NCBI GenBank assembly: GCA_039621445.1
Contig: CP154955.1
Span: forward strand, 47,536,139 to 47,600,138
Direction: 5' to 3'
DNA: 64,000 bases
DNA from: Euglena gracilis
Lineage: Eukaryota > Euglenida > Euglenophyceae > Euglenales
The notes under the pieces were generated by a model, which was not told the origin of the DNA, searched no databases, and saw only the letters and a program-made list of their open reading frames with translations. This document shows positions 46,557-60,105 of this stretch, piece after piece. Within the stretch, counting starts at the first letter, position 1. Each line of letters begins with the position of its first letter. A program made the translations under genes and the position numbers.

Positions 46557-49500
46557 GAGCCGAAAACGAGCGTTTTTCGACCCGCCAGCGCCCCGTTTTG
46601 GGCCGCCGACCCATTGACTTTGGGTCAAAACCGGGTCGAAAAAGTCGAAAAAAATCGAAAAAAAATTTTTTGCCCGAAACGATGTTTTTTGGCCTCCCGG
46701 ACCCAGAAAAACTGTTTTTGAGCCGAAAACGAGCGTTTTTCGACCCGCCAGCGCCCCGTTTTGGGCCGCCGAGCCATTGACTTTGGGTCAAAACCGGGTC
46801 GAAAAAGTCGAAAAAAATCGAAAAATAATTTTTTTTCCCGAAACGATGTTTTTTGGCCTCCCGGCCCAGGAAAAACTTTTTTTGAGCCTAAAACGAGCGT
46901 TTTTCGACCCGCCAGCGCCCCGTTTTGGGCCGCCGACCCATTGACTTTGGGTCAAAACCGGGTCAAAAAAGTCGAAAAAAAATCGAAAAAAAATTTTTTT
47001 GCCCGAAACGATGTTTTTTGGCCTCCCGGACCCAGAAAAACAAACTGTTTTTGAGCCGAAAACGAGCGTTTTTCGACCCGCCAGCGCCCCGTTTTGGGCC
47101 GCCGACCCATTGACTTTGGGTCAAAACCGGGTCGAAAAAGTCGAAAAAAATCGAAAAAAATTTTTTTGCCCGAAACGATGTTTTTTGGCCTCCCGGACCC
47201 GGAAAAACTGTTTTTGAGCCGAAAAACGAGCGTTTTTCGACCCGCCAGCGCCCCGTTTTGGGCCGCCGACCCATTGACTTTGGGTCAAAACCGGGTCGAA
47301 AAAGTCAAAAAAAATCGAAAAAATTTTTTTGCCCGAAACGATGTTTTTTGGCCTCCCGGACCCAGGAAAAAAAAACTGTTTTTGAGCCGAAAACGAGCGT
47401 TTTTCGACCCGCCAGCGCCCCGTTTTGGGCCGCCGACCATTGACTTTGGGTCAAAACCGGGTCGAAAAAGTCGAAAAAAAACGAAAAAAATTTTTTTTGC
47501 CCGAAACGATGTTTTTTGGCCTCCCGGACCCAGAAAAACTGTTTTTGAGCCGAAAACGAGCGTTTTTCGACCCGCCAGCTCTCCGTTTTCGACCGCCTAT
47601 CTATTGACTTTGGGTCAAAACCGGGTCGAAAAAGTCGAAAAAAATCGAAAAAAATTTTTTTGCCCGAAACGATGTTTTTGGCCTCCCGGACCCAGAAAAA
47701 CTGTTTTTGAGCCGAAAACGAGCGTTTTTCGACCCGCCAGCGCCCCGTTTTGGGCCGCCGACCCATTGACTTTGGGTCAAAACCGGGTCGAAAAAGTCGA
47801 AAAAAATCGAAAAAAATTTTTTTTGCCCGAAACGATGTTTTTTGGCCTCCCGGACCCGGAAAAAACTGTTTTTGAGCCGAAAACGAGCGTTTTTCGACCC
47901 GCCAGCACCCCGTTTTGGGCCGCCGACCCATTGACTTTGGGTCAAAACCGGGTCGAAAAAGTCGAAAAAAATCGAAAAAATTTTTTGCCCGAAACGATGT
48001 TTTTTGGCCTCCCGGACCCAGAAAAAACTGTTTTTGAGCCAAAAACGAGCGTTTTTCGACCCGCCAGCGCCCCGTTTTGGGCCGCCGACCCATTGACTTT
48101 GGGTCAAAACCGGGTCGAAAAAGTCGAAAAAAAAAAAAAAATTTTTTTTGCCCGAAACGATGTTTTTTGGCCTCCCGGACCCAGAAAAACTGTTTTTGAG
48201 CCGAAAACGAGCGTTTTTCGACCCGCCAGCGCCCCGTTTTGGGCCGCCGACCCATTGACTTTGGGTCAAAACCGGGTCGAAAAAAGTCGAAAAAAATCGA
48301 AAAAAAATTTTTTGCCCGAAACGATGTTTTTTGGCCTCCCGGACCCAGAAAAACTGTTTTGAACCGAAAAAGGGCGTTTTTTGACCCGCCAGGGCCCCGT
48401 TTTTGGCCGCCGACCCATAAACTTTGGGTCAAAACCGGGTCGAAAAAGTCGAAAAAAATCGAAAAAATTTTTTTGCCCGAAACGATGTTTTTGGCCTCCC
48501 GGACCCAGAAAAACTGTTTTTGAGCCGAAAACGAGCGTTTTTCGACCCGCCAGCGCCCCGTTTTGGGCCGCCGACCCATTGACTTTGGGTCAAAACCGGG
48601 TCGAAAAAGTCGAAAAAAATCGAAAAAAATTTTTTTGCCCGAAACGATGTTTTTTGGCCTCCCGGACCCAGAAAAACTGTTTTTGAGCCGAAAACGAGCG
48701 TTTTTCGACCCGCCAGCGCCCCGTTTTGGGCCGCCGACCCATTGACTTTGGGTCAAAACCGGGTCGAAAAAGTCGAAAAAAAATCGAAAAAAATTTTTTT
48801 TCCCCAAAACGATGTTTTTGGCCTCCCGGACCCAGAAAAACTGTTTTTGAGCCGAAAACGAGCGTTTTTCGACCCGCCAGCGCCCCGTTTTGGGCCGCCG
48901 ACCCATTGACTTTGGGTCAAAACCGGGTCGAAAAAGTCGAAAAAAATCGAAAAAAATTTTTTTTGCCCGAAACGATGTTTTTTGGCCTCCCGGACCCAGA
49001 AAAAACTGTTTTTGAGCCGAAAACGAGCGTTTTTCGACCCGCCAGCGCCCCGTTTTGGGCCGCCGACCCATTGACTTTGGGTCAAAACCGGGTCGAAAAA
49101 GTCGAAAAAAAATCGAAAAAAATTTTTTGCCCGAAACGATGTTTTTTGGCCTCCCGGACCCAGAAAAACTGTTTTTGAGCCGAAAACGAGCGTTTTTCTA
49201 CCCGCCAGCGCCCCGTTTTGGGCCGCCGACCCATTGACTTTGGGTCAAAACCGGGTCGAAAAAGTCGAAAAAAATCGAAAAATTTTTTTTGCCCGAAACG
49301 ATGTTTTTTGGCCGGAAAAAACTGTTTTTGAGCCGAAAACGAGCGTTTTTCGACCCGCCAGCACCCCGTTTTGGGCCGCCGACCCATTGACTTTGGGTCA
49401 AAACCGGGTCGAAAAAGTCGAAAAAAATCGAAAAAATTTTTGCCCGAAACGATGTTTTTTGGCCTCCCGGCATAGGAAAAAATGTTTTTGAGCCGAAAAC

Positions 49501-51409
49501 GAGCGTTTTTCGACCCGCCAGCGCCCCGTTTTGGGCCGCCGACCCATTGACTTTGGGTCAAAACCGGGTCGAAAAAGTCGAAAAAAATCGAAAAAAATTT
49601 TTTGCCCGAAACGATGTTTTTTGGCCTCCCGGACCCAGAAAAAACTGTTTTTGAGCCGAAAACGAGCGTTTTTCGACCCGCCAGCACCCCGTTTTGGGCC
49701 GCCGACCCATTGACTTTGGGTCAAAACCGGGTCGAAAAAGTCGAAAAAAATCGAAAAAATTTTTTGCCCGAAACGATGTTTTTGGCCTCCCGGACCCAGA
49801 AAAACTGTTTTTGAGCCGAAAACGAGCGTTTTTCGACCCGCCAGCGCCCCGTTTTGGGCCGCCGACCCATTGACTTTGGGTCAAAACCGGGTCGAAAAAG
49901 TCGAAAAAAATCGAAAAAAATTTTTTTTGAACGAAACGATGTTTTTTGGCCTCCCGGACCCAGAAACTGTTTTTGAGCCGAATACGCGCGTTTTTCCACC
50001 CGCCCGCCCCGTTTTGGGCCGCCGACCCATTTGACTTTGGGTCAAAACCGGGTCGAAAAAGTCGAAAAAAATCGAAAAAAATTTTTTTGCCCGAAACGAT
50101 GTTTTTTGGCCTCCCGGACCCAGAAAAACTGTTTTTGAGCCGAAAACGAGCGTTTTTCGACCCGCCAGCGCCCCGTTTTGGGCCGCCGACCCATTGACTT
50201 TGGGTCAAAACCGGGTCGAAAAAGTCGAAAAAAATCGAAAAAAATTTTTTGCCCGAAACGATGTTTTTTGGCCTCCCGGACCCAGAAACCCAGAAAAACT
50301 GTTTTTGAGCCGAAAACGAGCGTTTTTCGACCCGCCAGCGCCCCGTTTTGGGCCGCCGACCCATTGACTTTGGGTCAAAACCGGGTCGAAAAAGTCGAAA
50401 AAAATCGAAAAAAATTTTTTTTGCCCGAAACGATGTTTTTTGGCCTCCCGGACCCAGAAAAACTGTTTTTGAGCCGAAAACGAGCCGCAAGCGCCCCGTT
50501 TTGGGCCGCCAACCCATTGACTTTGGGTCAAAACCGGGTCAAAAAAATAAAAAAAAAAAAAAAAATTTTTTTTGCCCGAAACGATGTTTTTTGGCCTCCC
50601 GGACCCAGAAAAACTGTTTTTGAGCCGAAAACGAGCGTTTTTCGACCCGCCAGCGCCCCGTTTTGGGCCGCCGACCCATTGACTTTGGGTCAAAACCGGG
50701 TCGAAAAAGTCGAAAAAAATCGAAAAAAATTTTTTTTGCCCGAAACGATGTTTTTTGGCCTCCCGGACCCAGAAAAACTGTTTTTGAGCCGAAAACGAGC
50801 GTTTTTCGACCCGCCAGCGCCCCGTTTTGGGCCGCCGACCCATTGACTTTGGGTCAAAACCGGGTCGAAAAAGTCGAAAAAAATCGAAAAAAATTTTTTT
50901 GCCCGAAACGATGTTTTTTGGCCTCCCGGACCAAAAAAAACTGTTTTTGAGCCGAAAACGAGCGTTTTTCGACCCGCCAGCGCCCCGTTTTGGGCCGCCG
51001 ACCCATTGACTTTGGGTCAAAACCGGGTCGAAAAAGTCGAAAAAAATCGAAAAAAATTTTTTTGCCCGAAACGATGTTTTTTGGCCTCCCGGACCCAGAA
51101 AAACTGTTTTTGAGCCGAAAACGAGCGTTTTTCGACCCGCCAGCGCCCCGTTTTGGGCCGCCGACCCATTGACTTTGGGTCAAAACCGGGTCGAAAAAGT
51201 CGAAAGAATCGAAAAAAATTTTTTTTGCCCAAAACGATGTTTTTTGGCCTCCCGGACCCAGAAAAACTGTTTTTGAGCCGAAAACGAGCGTTTTTCGACC
51301 CGCCAGCGCCCCGTTTTGGGCCGCCGACCCATTGACTTTGGGTCAAAACCGGGTCGAAAAAGTCGAAAAAAATCGAAAAAAATTTTTTTGCCCGAAACGA
51401 TGTTTTTTG

Positions 51410-51442
51410 GCCGAAAAAAAAAAAAATAAACGGAACCCCGAG

Positions 51443-51473
<31 letters not shown>

Positions 51474-51477
51474 AAAC
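51410..51477. other. Poly-A interruption in the satellite
   Basis: TTTTTTGGCCG is followed by A-runs around a single AACGGAACCCCGAG, then the array resumes. Confidence 0.7.
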
Positions 51478-54400
51478 TGTTTTTGAGCCGAAAACGAGCG
51501 TTTTTCGACCCGCCAGCGCCCCGTTTTGGGCCGCCGACCCATTGACTTTGGGTCAAAACCGGGTCGAAAAAGTCGAAAAAAATCGAAAAAAATTTTTTGC
51601 CCGAAACGATGTTTTTTGGCCGAAAAAAAAAACTGTTTTTGAGCCGAAAACGAGCGTTTTTCGACCCGCCAGCGCCCCGTTTTGGGCCGCCGACCCATTG
51701 ACTTTGGGTCAAAACCGGGTCGAAAAAGTCGAAAAAAAATCGAAAAAAATTTTTTTGCCCGAAACGATGTTTTTTGGCCTCCCGGACCCAGAAAAACTGT
51801 TTTGAGCCGAAAATGAGCGTTTTTCGACCCGCCGGCGCCCCGTTTTGGGCCGCCAACCCATTGACTTTGGGTCAAAACCGGGTCGAAAAAGTCGAAAAAA
51901 ATCGAAAGATTTTATTTTGCCCGAAACGATGTTTTTTGGCCTCCCGGACCCGGAAAAACTGTTTTTGAGCCGAAAACGAGCGTTTTTCGACCCGCCAGCG
52001 CCCCGTTTTGGGCCGCCGACCCATTGACTTTGGGTCAAAACCGGGTCGAAAAAGTCGAAAAAAATCGAAAAAAATTTTTTGCCCGAAACGATGTTTTTTG
52101 GCCAAAAAAACAAACTGTTTTTGAGCCTAAAACGAGCGTTTTTCGACCCGCCAGCGCCCCGTTTTGGGCCGCCGACCCATTGACTTTGGGTCAAAACCGG
52201 GTCGAAAAAGTCGAAAAAAATCGAAAAAAATTTTTTTGCCCGAAACGATGTTTTTTGGCCTCCCGGACCCAGCTGTTTTTGAGCCGAAAACGAGCGTTTT
52301 TCGACCCGCCAGCGCCCCGTTTTGGGCCGCCGACCCATTGACTTTGGGTAAAAACCGGGTCGAAAAAGTCGAAAAAAATCGAAAAAAATTTTTTGCCCGA
52401 AACGATGTTTTTTGGCCTCCCGGACCCAGAAAAAACTGTTTTTGAGGTGAAAACGAGCGTTTTTCGACCCGCCAGCGCCCCGTTTTGGGCCGCCGACCCA
52501 TTGACTTTGGGTCAAAACCGGGTCGAAAAAGTCGAAAAAAATCGAAAAATTTTTTTTGCCCGAAACGATGTTTTTTGGCCTCCCGGACCCGGACGATGAT
52601 TTTGAGCCGAAAACGAGCGTTTTTCGACCCGCCAGCGCCCCGTTTTGGGCCGCCGACCCATTGACTTTGGGTCAAATCCGGGTCGAAAAAGTCGAAAAAA
52701 ATCGAAAAAATTTTTTTTGCCCGAAACGATGTTTTTTGGCCTCCCGGACCCAGAAAAACTGTTTTTGAGCCGAAAACGAGCGTTTTTCGACCCGCCAGCG
52801 CCCCGTTTTGGGCCGCCGACCCATTGACTTTGGGTCAAAACCGGGTCGAAAAAGTCGAAAAAAATCGAAAAAAATTTTTTGCCCGAAACGATGTTTTTTG
52901 GCCCCCCGAACCCAAAAAACCTGTTTTGAGCCGAAAACGAGCGTTTTTCGACCCGCCAGCGCCCAGTTTTGGGCCGCCGACCCATTGACTTTGGGTCAAA
53001 ACCGGGTCGAAAAAGTCGAAAAAAATCGAAAAAAAATTTTTTGCCCGAAACGATGTTTTTTGGCCTCCCGGACCCGAAAAAAATGTTTTTGAGCCGAAAA
53101 CGAGCGTTTTTCGACCCGCCAGCGCCCCGTTTTGGGCCGCCGACCCATTGACTTTGGGTCAAAACCGGGTCAAAAAGTCGAAAAAAACCGAAAAATTTTT
53201 TTTTGCCCGAAACGATGTTTTTGGCCTCCCGGACCCGGAAAAACTGTTTTTGAGCCGAAAACGAGCGTTTTTCGACCCGCCAGCGCCCCGTTTTGGGCCG
53301 CCGACCCATTGACTTTGGGTCAAAACCGGGTCGAAAAAAGTCGAAAAAAATCGAAAAAATTTTTTGCCCGAAACGATGTTTTTTGGCCTCCCGGACCCAG
53401 AAAAAAAAAACTGTTTTTGAGCCGAAAACGAGCGTTTTTCGACCCGCCAGCGCCCCGTTTTGGGCCGCCGACCCATTGACTTTGGGTCAAAACCGGGTCG
53501 AAAAACTCGAAAAAAATCGAAAATCGAAAAATTTTATTTTGCCCGAAACGATGTTTTTTGGCCTCCCGGACCCGAAAAAACTGTTTTTGAGCCGAAAACA
53601 AGCGTTTTTCGACCCGCCAGCGCCCCGTTTTGGGCCGCCGACCCATTGACTTTGGGTCAAAACCGGGTCGAAAAAGTCGAAAAAAATCGAAAAAATTTTT
53701 TGCCCGAAACGATGTTTTTTGGCCTCCCGGACCCGGAAAAAACTGTTTTTGAGCCGAAAACGAGCGTTTTTCGACCCGCCAGCGCCCCATTTTGGGCCGC
53801 CGACCCATTGACTTTGGGTCAAAACCGGGTCGAAAAAGTAAAAAAAAAATCGAAAAAAATTTTTTTGCCCGAAACGATGTTTTTTGGCCTCCCGAACCCA
53901 GAAAAAAAAAACTGTTTTTGAGCCGAAAACGAGCGTTTTTCGACCCGCCAGCGCCCCGTTTTGGGCCGCCGACCCATTGACTTTGGGTCAAAACCGGGTC
54001 GAAAAAGTCGAAAAAAATCGAAAAAAATTTTTTTGCCCGAAACGATGTTTTTTGGCCTCCCGGACCCGGAAAACTGTTTTTGAGCCGAAAACGAGCGTTT
54101 TTCGACCCGCCAGCGCCCCGTTTTGGGCCGCCGACCCATTGACTTTGGGTCAAAACCGGGTCGAAAAAGTCGAAAAAAATCGAAAGAATTTTTTTTGCCC
54201 GAAACGATGTTTTTTGGCCTCCCGGACACGGAAAACTGTTTTTGAGCCGAAAACGAGCGTTTTTCGACCCGCCAGCGCCCCGTTTTGGGCCGCCGACCCA
54301 TTGACTTTGGGTCAAAACCGGGTCGAAAAAGTCGAAAAAAATCGAAAAAATTTTTTTTGCCCGAAACGATGTTTTTTGGCCTCCCGGACCCAGAAAAACT

Positions 54401-56367
54401 GTTTTGAGCCGAAAACGAGCGTTTTTCGACCCGCCAGCGCCCCGTTTTGGGCCGCCGACCCATTGACTTTGGGTCAAAACCGGGTCGAAAAAGTCGAAAA
54501 AAATCGAAAGATTTTATTTTGCCCGAAACGATGTTTTTTGGCCTCCCGGACCCGGAAAAAAAAAAAAAACTGTTTTTGAGCCGAAAACAAGCGTTTTTCG
54601 ACCCGCCAGCGCCCCGTTTTGGGCCGCCGACCCATTGACTTTGGGTCAAAACCGGGTCGAAAAAGTCGAAAAAAATCGAAAAAAATTTTTTGCCCGAAAC
54701 GATGTTTTTTGGCCTCCCGGACCCAGAAAAAACTGTTTTTGAGCCGAAAACGAGCGTTTTTCGACCCGCCAGCGCCCCGTTTTGGGCCGCCGACCCATTG
54801 ACTTTGGGTCAAAACCGGGTCGAAAAAGTCGAAAAAAATCGAAAAAAATTTTTTGCCCGAAACGATGTTTTTTGGCCTCCCGGACCCAGAAAAAACTGTT
54901 TTTGAGCCGAAAACGAGCGTTTTTCGACCCGCCAGCGCCCCGTTTTGGGCCGCCGACCCATTGACTTTGGGTCAAAACCGGGTCGAAAAAGTCGAAAAAA
55001 ATCGAAAGATTTTATTTTGCCCGAAACGATGTTTTTTGGCCTCCCGGACCCGGTTTAGCTGTTTTTGAGCCGAAAACAAGCGTTTTTCGACCCGCCAGCG
55101 CCCCGTTTTGGGCCGCCGCCGACCCATTGACTTTGGGTCAAAACCGGGTCGAAAAAGTCGAAAAAAATCGAAAAAAATTTTTTGCCCGAAACGATGTTTT
55201 TTGGCCTCCCGGACCCAGAAAAACTGTTTTTGAGCCGAAAACGAGCGTTTTTCGACCCGCCAGCGCCCCGTTTTGGGCCGCCGACCCATTGACTTTGGGT
55301 CAAAACCGGGTCGAAAAAGTCGAAAAAAATCGAAAAAAATTTTTTGCCCGAAACGATGTTTTTTGGCCTCCCGGACCCAGAAAAAACTGTTTTTGAGCCG
55401 AAAACGAGCGTTTTTCGACCCGCCAGCGCCCCGTTTTGGGCCGCCGACCCATTGACTTTGGGTCAAAACCGGGTCGAAAAAGTCGAAAAAAATCGAAAAA
55501 ATTTTTTTTGCCCGAAACGATGTTTTTTGGCCTCCCGGACCCAGAAAAACTGTTTTTGAGCCGAAAACAAGCGTTTTTCGACCCGCCAGCGCCCCGTTCT
55601 GGGCCGCCGACCCATTGACTTTGGGTCAAAACCGGGTCGAAAAAGTCGAAAAAAATCGAAAAAAAATTTTTTGCCCGAAACGATGTTTTTTGGCCTCCCG
55701 GACCCAGAAAAACTGTTTTTGAGCCGAAAACGAGCGTTTTTCGACCCGCCAGCGCCCCGTTTTGGGCCGCCGACCCATTGACTTTGGGTCAAAACCGGGT
55801 CGAAAAAGTCGAAAAAAATCGAAAGATTTTATTTTGCCCGAAACGATGTTTTTTGGCCTCCCGGACCCGGAAAAACTGTTTTTGAGCCGAAAACAAGCGT
55901 TTTTCGACCCGCCAGCGCCCCGTTCTGGGCCGCCGACCCATTGACTTTGGGTCAAAACCGGGTCGAAAAAGTCGAAAAAAATCGAAAAAATTTTTTTTGC
56001 CCGAAACGATGTTTTTTGGCCTCCCGGACCCGGAAAAACTGTTTTTCAGCCGAAAACGAGCGTTTTTCGACTCGCCAGCGCCCCGTTTTGGCCCGCCGAC
56101 CCGTTGACTTTGGGTCAAAACCGGGTCGAAAAAGTCGAAAAAAATCGAACATTTTTTTGCCCTAAACAATGTTTTTTGGCCTCCCGGACCCGGAAAAACT
56201 GTTTTCGAGCCGAAAATGAGCCTTTTTTGACCCACCGGCGCCCTGTTTCTGGCACAAACCCCATGGATTTCAGGCAAAAGAGCTCCATGGAGTGGGCCGG
56301 TATGTATGGAGGGGTCAATGAAGGGGTGGGTGCGCGCTTATTAAGAGCTCAGCACTATTCAAAACCT

Positions 56368-56881
56368 GGTTCTGAAAAATCATATTTTCTTCATTTTTGT
56401 CCCGAAAACTGTATCTTAACGTGTGCAAACCTTCTCTTATGCAGCAATAACGAATGCACATCCAAAAAAAGCATCAAAATTCATGAACACTGATGAAAAC
56501 CATGGGAAGCTCAACAAATCAAAATTCATACCCACACAGAAATTCTGAACAGCAAGAATTTATGGCAGTGAAATTTTTTCAGAAAAAAAACGTTCGACAA
56601 ATATTAAAAGCCTTTATTTGCGCTACCAAAAAGCTCCCGGTTTTTTGTATTTTGCGAAATCTACACCATTTTGCGGGATTTCGCAACAAGAAGTCATTTT
56701 GGGGAAACTTAATCCCTCCGAACACATTCATAAATAGGAGAGAATAATACTAATACTGACCACATACGAGCGCCATAATATACCATTTGATATAACCAAT
56801 GCATAAAAAATTAAAACTTCTATACATAATAAAAATATTGTTGTATTGAATTAAAAAAATCATAGTATCACTATAGTTAGT
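56368..56881 (-). repeat. Inverted copy of 1,609-2,128
   Basis: It reads GGTTCTGAAAAATCATATTT through CATAGTATCACTATAGTTAG, the reverse complement of the copy A flank. It directly abuts copy B of the duplication. Confidence 0.85.
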
Positions 56882-57616
56882 ACCATTATAAATTTGTTGT
56901 AAATTAAATCCATAAAATAACCAAAAAATTTATAACTAAACACAATAAAAGCTGAAATTTGTAAACCTAATCCTGTGCCTGTTAACCAATAACATATATT
57001 ATATTCTAATATCTTTTATACTATTTTTTATTAATGATATGATTTAAAGCAGTTATGATGAAAATAAAATAAATATCACATAGAAAACATATATTAATAA
57101 AACTGATCTTAGAACACCCACATTAAATATCCACATTAAATATACAGATATGTAGAGTTTCTACAATAATAAAATATCTGTTCACAAAAATAAAATATTA
57201 AATTTCCTTTATAAATTTTTTATTAAATTTATACATTTATAATACTGCTATTATTTTAAATTTCAATTGAGATTTTTCCAACGTCTTTCATCTTTTTCCC
57301 CTGTCTTTTCCCCCAAAACTTGCACTGCTTCATTATTTTGCGAAACAGAAGGTATTGTTGCACACAAAAAAGACGGGAGTAAGGAAAACACAGTTGCCCA
57401 AACCTTCAAAATTCACCAACCAAAAGAAGGTTGGGGACTGTTGATTTGGTTGAATGATACTACTTATTAGTTGGGATAAAAAAAAAATGGGCCTTGTGGG
57501 GCTGTGCTCCTCCACCAAATCCACTGTGTGCAGTCCACTTTTACAGAAGACACCGAAAATCATTTCCGGAATGGGTTCAGTTGTTCACAAAAAAAATTGT
57601 TGTGCAGCAGAATTTT

Positions 57617-57672
57617 TCCCATTTTAGGCCATTTTAGGCCATTTTAGGCCATTTTAGGTCATTTTAGTTATA
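57617..57672. repeat. AGGCCATTTT decamer array, short allele
   Basis: About five decamers end at TTATAGGTGCCTGG. The copy A locus has two runs separated by a CACCTATAGG block. Confidence 0.85.
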
Positions 57673-57963
57673 GGTGCCTGGCCGTCATGAAACCAATAAT
57701 GACCAAATTTGAATAAATGAGGAGGATGAGGATCCGCAAAACTCTGCACCGCAAAGCAAAAAAAACTTAGCTTGGGTGGACACAAATGGCTGATACCAAG
57801 GAAGGGGACATAAACTACTTAAAAACAGAATTTTGGCTGATGTGGTGAGAGCATTGGTGTTTTGAGAAAACTGTGGCAGATGTTGAAATCCCACTACAAT
57901 CTGCGATGCCAGGAATCAGCGTAGGCTTCGCACCAAAAAAAAAAAACAGCAATGGGAGATCCA

Positions 57964-58194
57964 TTAAAAAACAAAGTCGAAGCAGCTCAAATGTTTCAAT
58001 ATGTGAACCATGTGGCTTTTTGTCGTACGGACAGCATGCCCATCGTTGTCTTGCATGTGATCAACAACACCAACTCGCAAATTTGGGATCGCCACATGAT
58101 CCCTCCAATCCTTTGAATAACGTTGCATGAAGTCCACCAAGGGTTCCCATGTCAAATCCCTTGGGTGGGGGAGGGGCGGTCGACCAGTTACCAT
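57964..58194 (-). pseudogene. Copy B counterpart of the 3,475-3,705 relic
   Basis: It is open over the same 76 codons (VDFMQRYSKDWRDHVAIPNL) and differs from copy A by replacement changes only. Function and origin unknown. Confidence 0.25.
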
Positions 58195-58439
58195 TGGGGT
58201 TTCGCATCAGGTAACAGCATCCCCATACAAAGGTGAGAGGACAAGTCACCAGATTTCAGGGGGGGGGGGGTTGTGGCCCCAGATTGGCCAAGGAGGAAAT
58301 ACCAGCAAAAACGGCACTTTGAGAGAGCCTCAGGGGCATGGAAAGAGAGGGGGTTCACTTCACTTTATAAAACAAAAAAAGAGCAAACCCTTTGGGCAGC
58401 ACCAAAAGCCAGAGGCATGCATACACATACACAGTCAGA

Positions 58440-58445
58440 CACACA

Positions 58446-58482
<37 letters not shown>
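58440..58482. repeat. Compound (CA)n(GA)n microsatellite
   Basis: Counterpart of 3,950-3,992, with more CA and fewer GA units. Confidence 0.9.
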
Positions 58483-58883
58483 CCTTTCTCCACACTCAAA
58501 GGGTGCTGTCCCAGGGTGCCCCGGAGGATCTGGAGCCATTTTTCTGCTCCACGTGCTGCCTTACTTTTTAAACTCATTTCAAGGTTTTTGGACTCAATTC
58601 ATCCTTTTTATCCCACCTCCACCTTGGCCACCTTGGGGAGGGTGAGGCAGAGCTCGTTTTTTTAAAAAAAAAGTTTGTCCCACACAGACAAGAGCGAAGA
58701 GCGGTCGGGGAGAGGGGTTGGAAGGGTCGTCGCCCCTGACAATCACCTGCCAGCCTAGAGCGAAACCGCAACACAGATGACAATGTACAACCATCACACC
58801 AATTGGCAGCACACTAACCCCACAAGCGCACACTCCCGGGTCGGAAGGAGTTCCCCCCAAGGAGACTCCCCGGTAATGCTGAT

Positions 58884-59129
58884 CGGACTTCTTTTGAAGG
58901 TCCCCAGGGGGTCCCCCACCCACTCGGCCCAGTGCAGGACCCCCCAATCGGGGGGGGGGGGGATCGGGCCATGTAAGGCCATTTCCCAAACAGAGTTCGG
59001 CGCTTCGAGCCGAAAAACATACCTGGGGCCCCAGCCCGGGACCCCCCATAGGGGGGGGGGACTATAGGGGAGGGGCCTCGGACCCAACCCCCTCCCCCCG
59101 GGGGTCTTCCAAGTTAAAAAAGAAGCCTG
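58884..59129. mobile_element. Degenerate GGCTTC-family MITE, copy B
   Basis: Same ends and site as 4,391-4,649. Shorter C/G runs account for the size difference. Confidence 0.6.
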
Positions 59130-59159
59130 GTACCTATTCAGGCAGACAGGCAGGCAGAC

Positions 59160-59162
<3 letters not shown>

Positions 59163-59199
<37 letters not shown>
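59163..59199. repeat. (GA)n microsatellite, long allele
   Basis: About twice the length of the copy A tract at 4,684-4,700. Confidence 0.9.
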
Positions 59200-59201
<2 letters not shown>

Positions 59202-59590
59202 CAACAGACACACACTACACGGATGAGTGCGTGCACAACACGGCTTTGCACAAGGATGGAGGTGGTTCGCAATCTTACAGATGGACAACAAGTATGCTAC
59301 AAATGGAAGGGGGAGGGCAAAAGACTCAGCCCCTATCGAGGGCGGCAATGTCACCGTCACGGCTATCTGCAGGGCGGTGCCATTTGACCACCAGAACCCC
59401 GGAACATTCTGGTGGTCTTGAGCAGCCCCCCGCTCAAGGCGGTAGGAAGGCCAAGAACCACGGCGCCATGCCCGGTGCCCTCCCCAGCCGAGTGGCATGA
59501 ACACGTCCCTGCAAAGGCAACGGTAGCCAGCACAGCAAGCACACCATTTTTCCATGGCACCGATGGGCTGAGTGATTCTGAGGTTGCTGG

Positions 59591-59715
59591 CAGACTTTCA
59601 CTTAGTGCGCAGCAGCAAAGTTTGCCGCGGCGCAAAAAAATATTATCCGCGGCGCACGCAGCGCTGCCGCGGCGCACGCGGCGCAGAAAAATTTTTCGCC
59701 CTAAATGAAAGTCTG
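59591..59715. mobile_element. CAGACTTTCA-family hAT-like MITE, copy B (shortened)
   Basis: Same GTTGCTGG duplication (59,583-59,590 and 59,716-59,723) and left terminus as 5,097-5,287, but 66 bp of the GCGGCGCAC-rich interior are absent. The right end reads CTAAATGAAAGTCTG. Confidence 0.85.
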
Positions 59716-60105
59716 GTTGCTGGTGGCTGCCCTTTCGGCAGGGCTGTATAGGAAGGCCCAGTGGGACTGGCCGGGTCGGACCTCCCACTCACCCGGCCGG
59801 ATGAGGTGGGGGGGGGGGGGTCGACCCCACACCCACCCACAGGGTTGCGGGGATTCCTGTACAGCTCTGCCTTGCAGACTTTCAGGCTGCTCTGGTGGAT
59901 GGCAGGGATGTGGTACAAGGAGGACGCACCCTCCCCCCCCCGGCCCACGCGACCGGCAGACACGACTGCCAAATAGAAGGTGCGATAGTCCAAGTTTCCG
60001 GGAAAATTGCGGGCAAATCGCAAAAATTGCAGAAAATTGCTGAAAATTTGATGTCGGGAATCTCCTAGAGGGGACTTAGAAAAAAACCACAAAATCAGCG
60101 TTATT

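Larger units (their letters stand above)
40514..56245 (+). repeat. Satellite array, unit about 164 bp, about 96 copies
   Basis: The unit contains in order CTGTTTTTGAGCCGAAAACG, TTTTTCGACCCGCCAGCGCC, GGGCCGCCGACCCATTGACT, TTGGGTCAAAACCGGGTCGA, AAAAGTCGAAAAAAATCG, an A-run/T-run, then CCCGAAACGATGTTTTTTGG and CCTCCCGGACCCAG. Most differences are in A/T run lengths. TTTTTCGACCCG and CGGGTCGAAAAA form a 12-bp inverted pair about 50 bp apart, with GACCCA/TGGGTC nested inside. Open frames on both strands shift every one or two units and are not coding. Confidence 0.98.

Noticed and set aside
40514-56245. Hundreds of overlapping open frames on both strands with repeated peptides (for example FEPKTSVFRPASAPFW)
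   Set aside because: They are translations of the 164-bp satellite. Frames shift with A/T-run length every one or two units and show no start, splice or codon signal.
40514-56245. CRISPR-like array of regular repeats
   Set aside because: The whole unit is conserved, with no unique spacers. It is plain tandem satellite in eukaryotic DNA.
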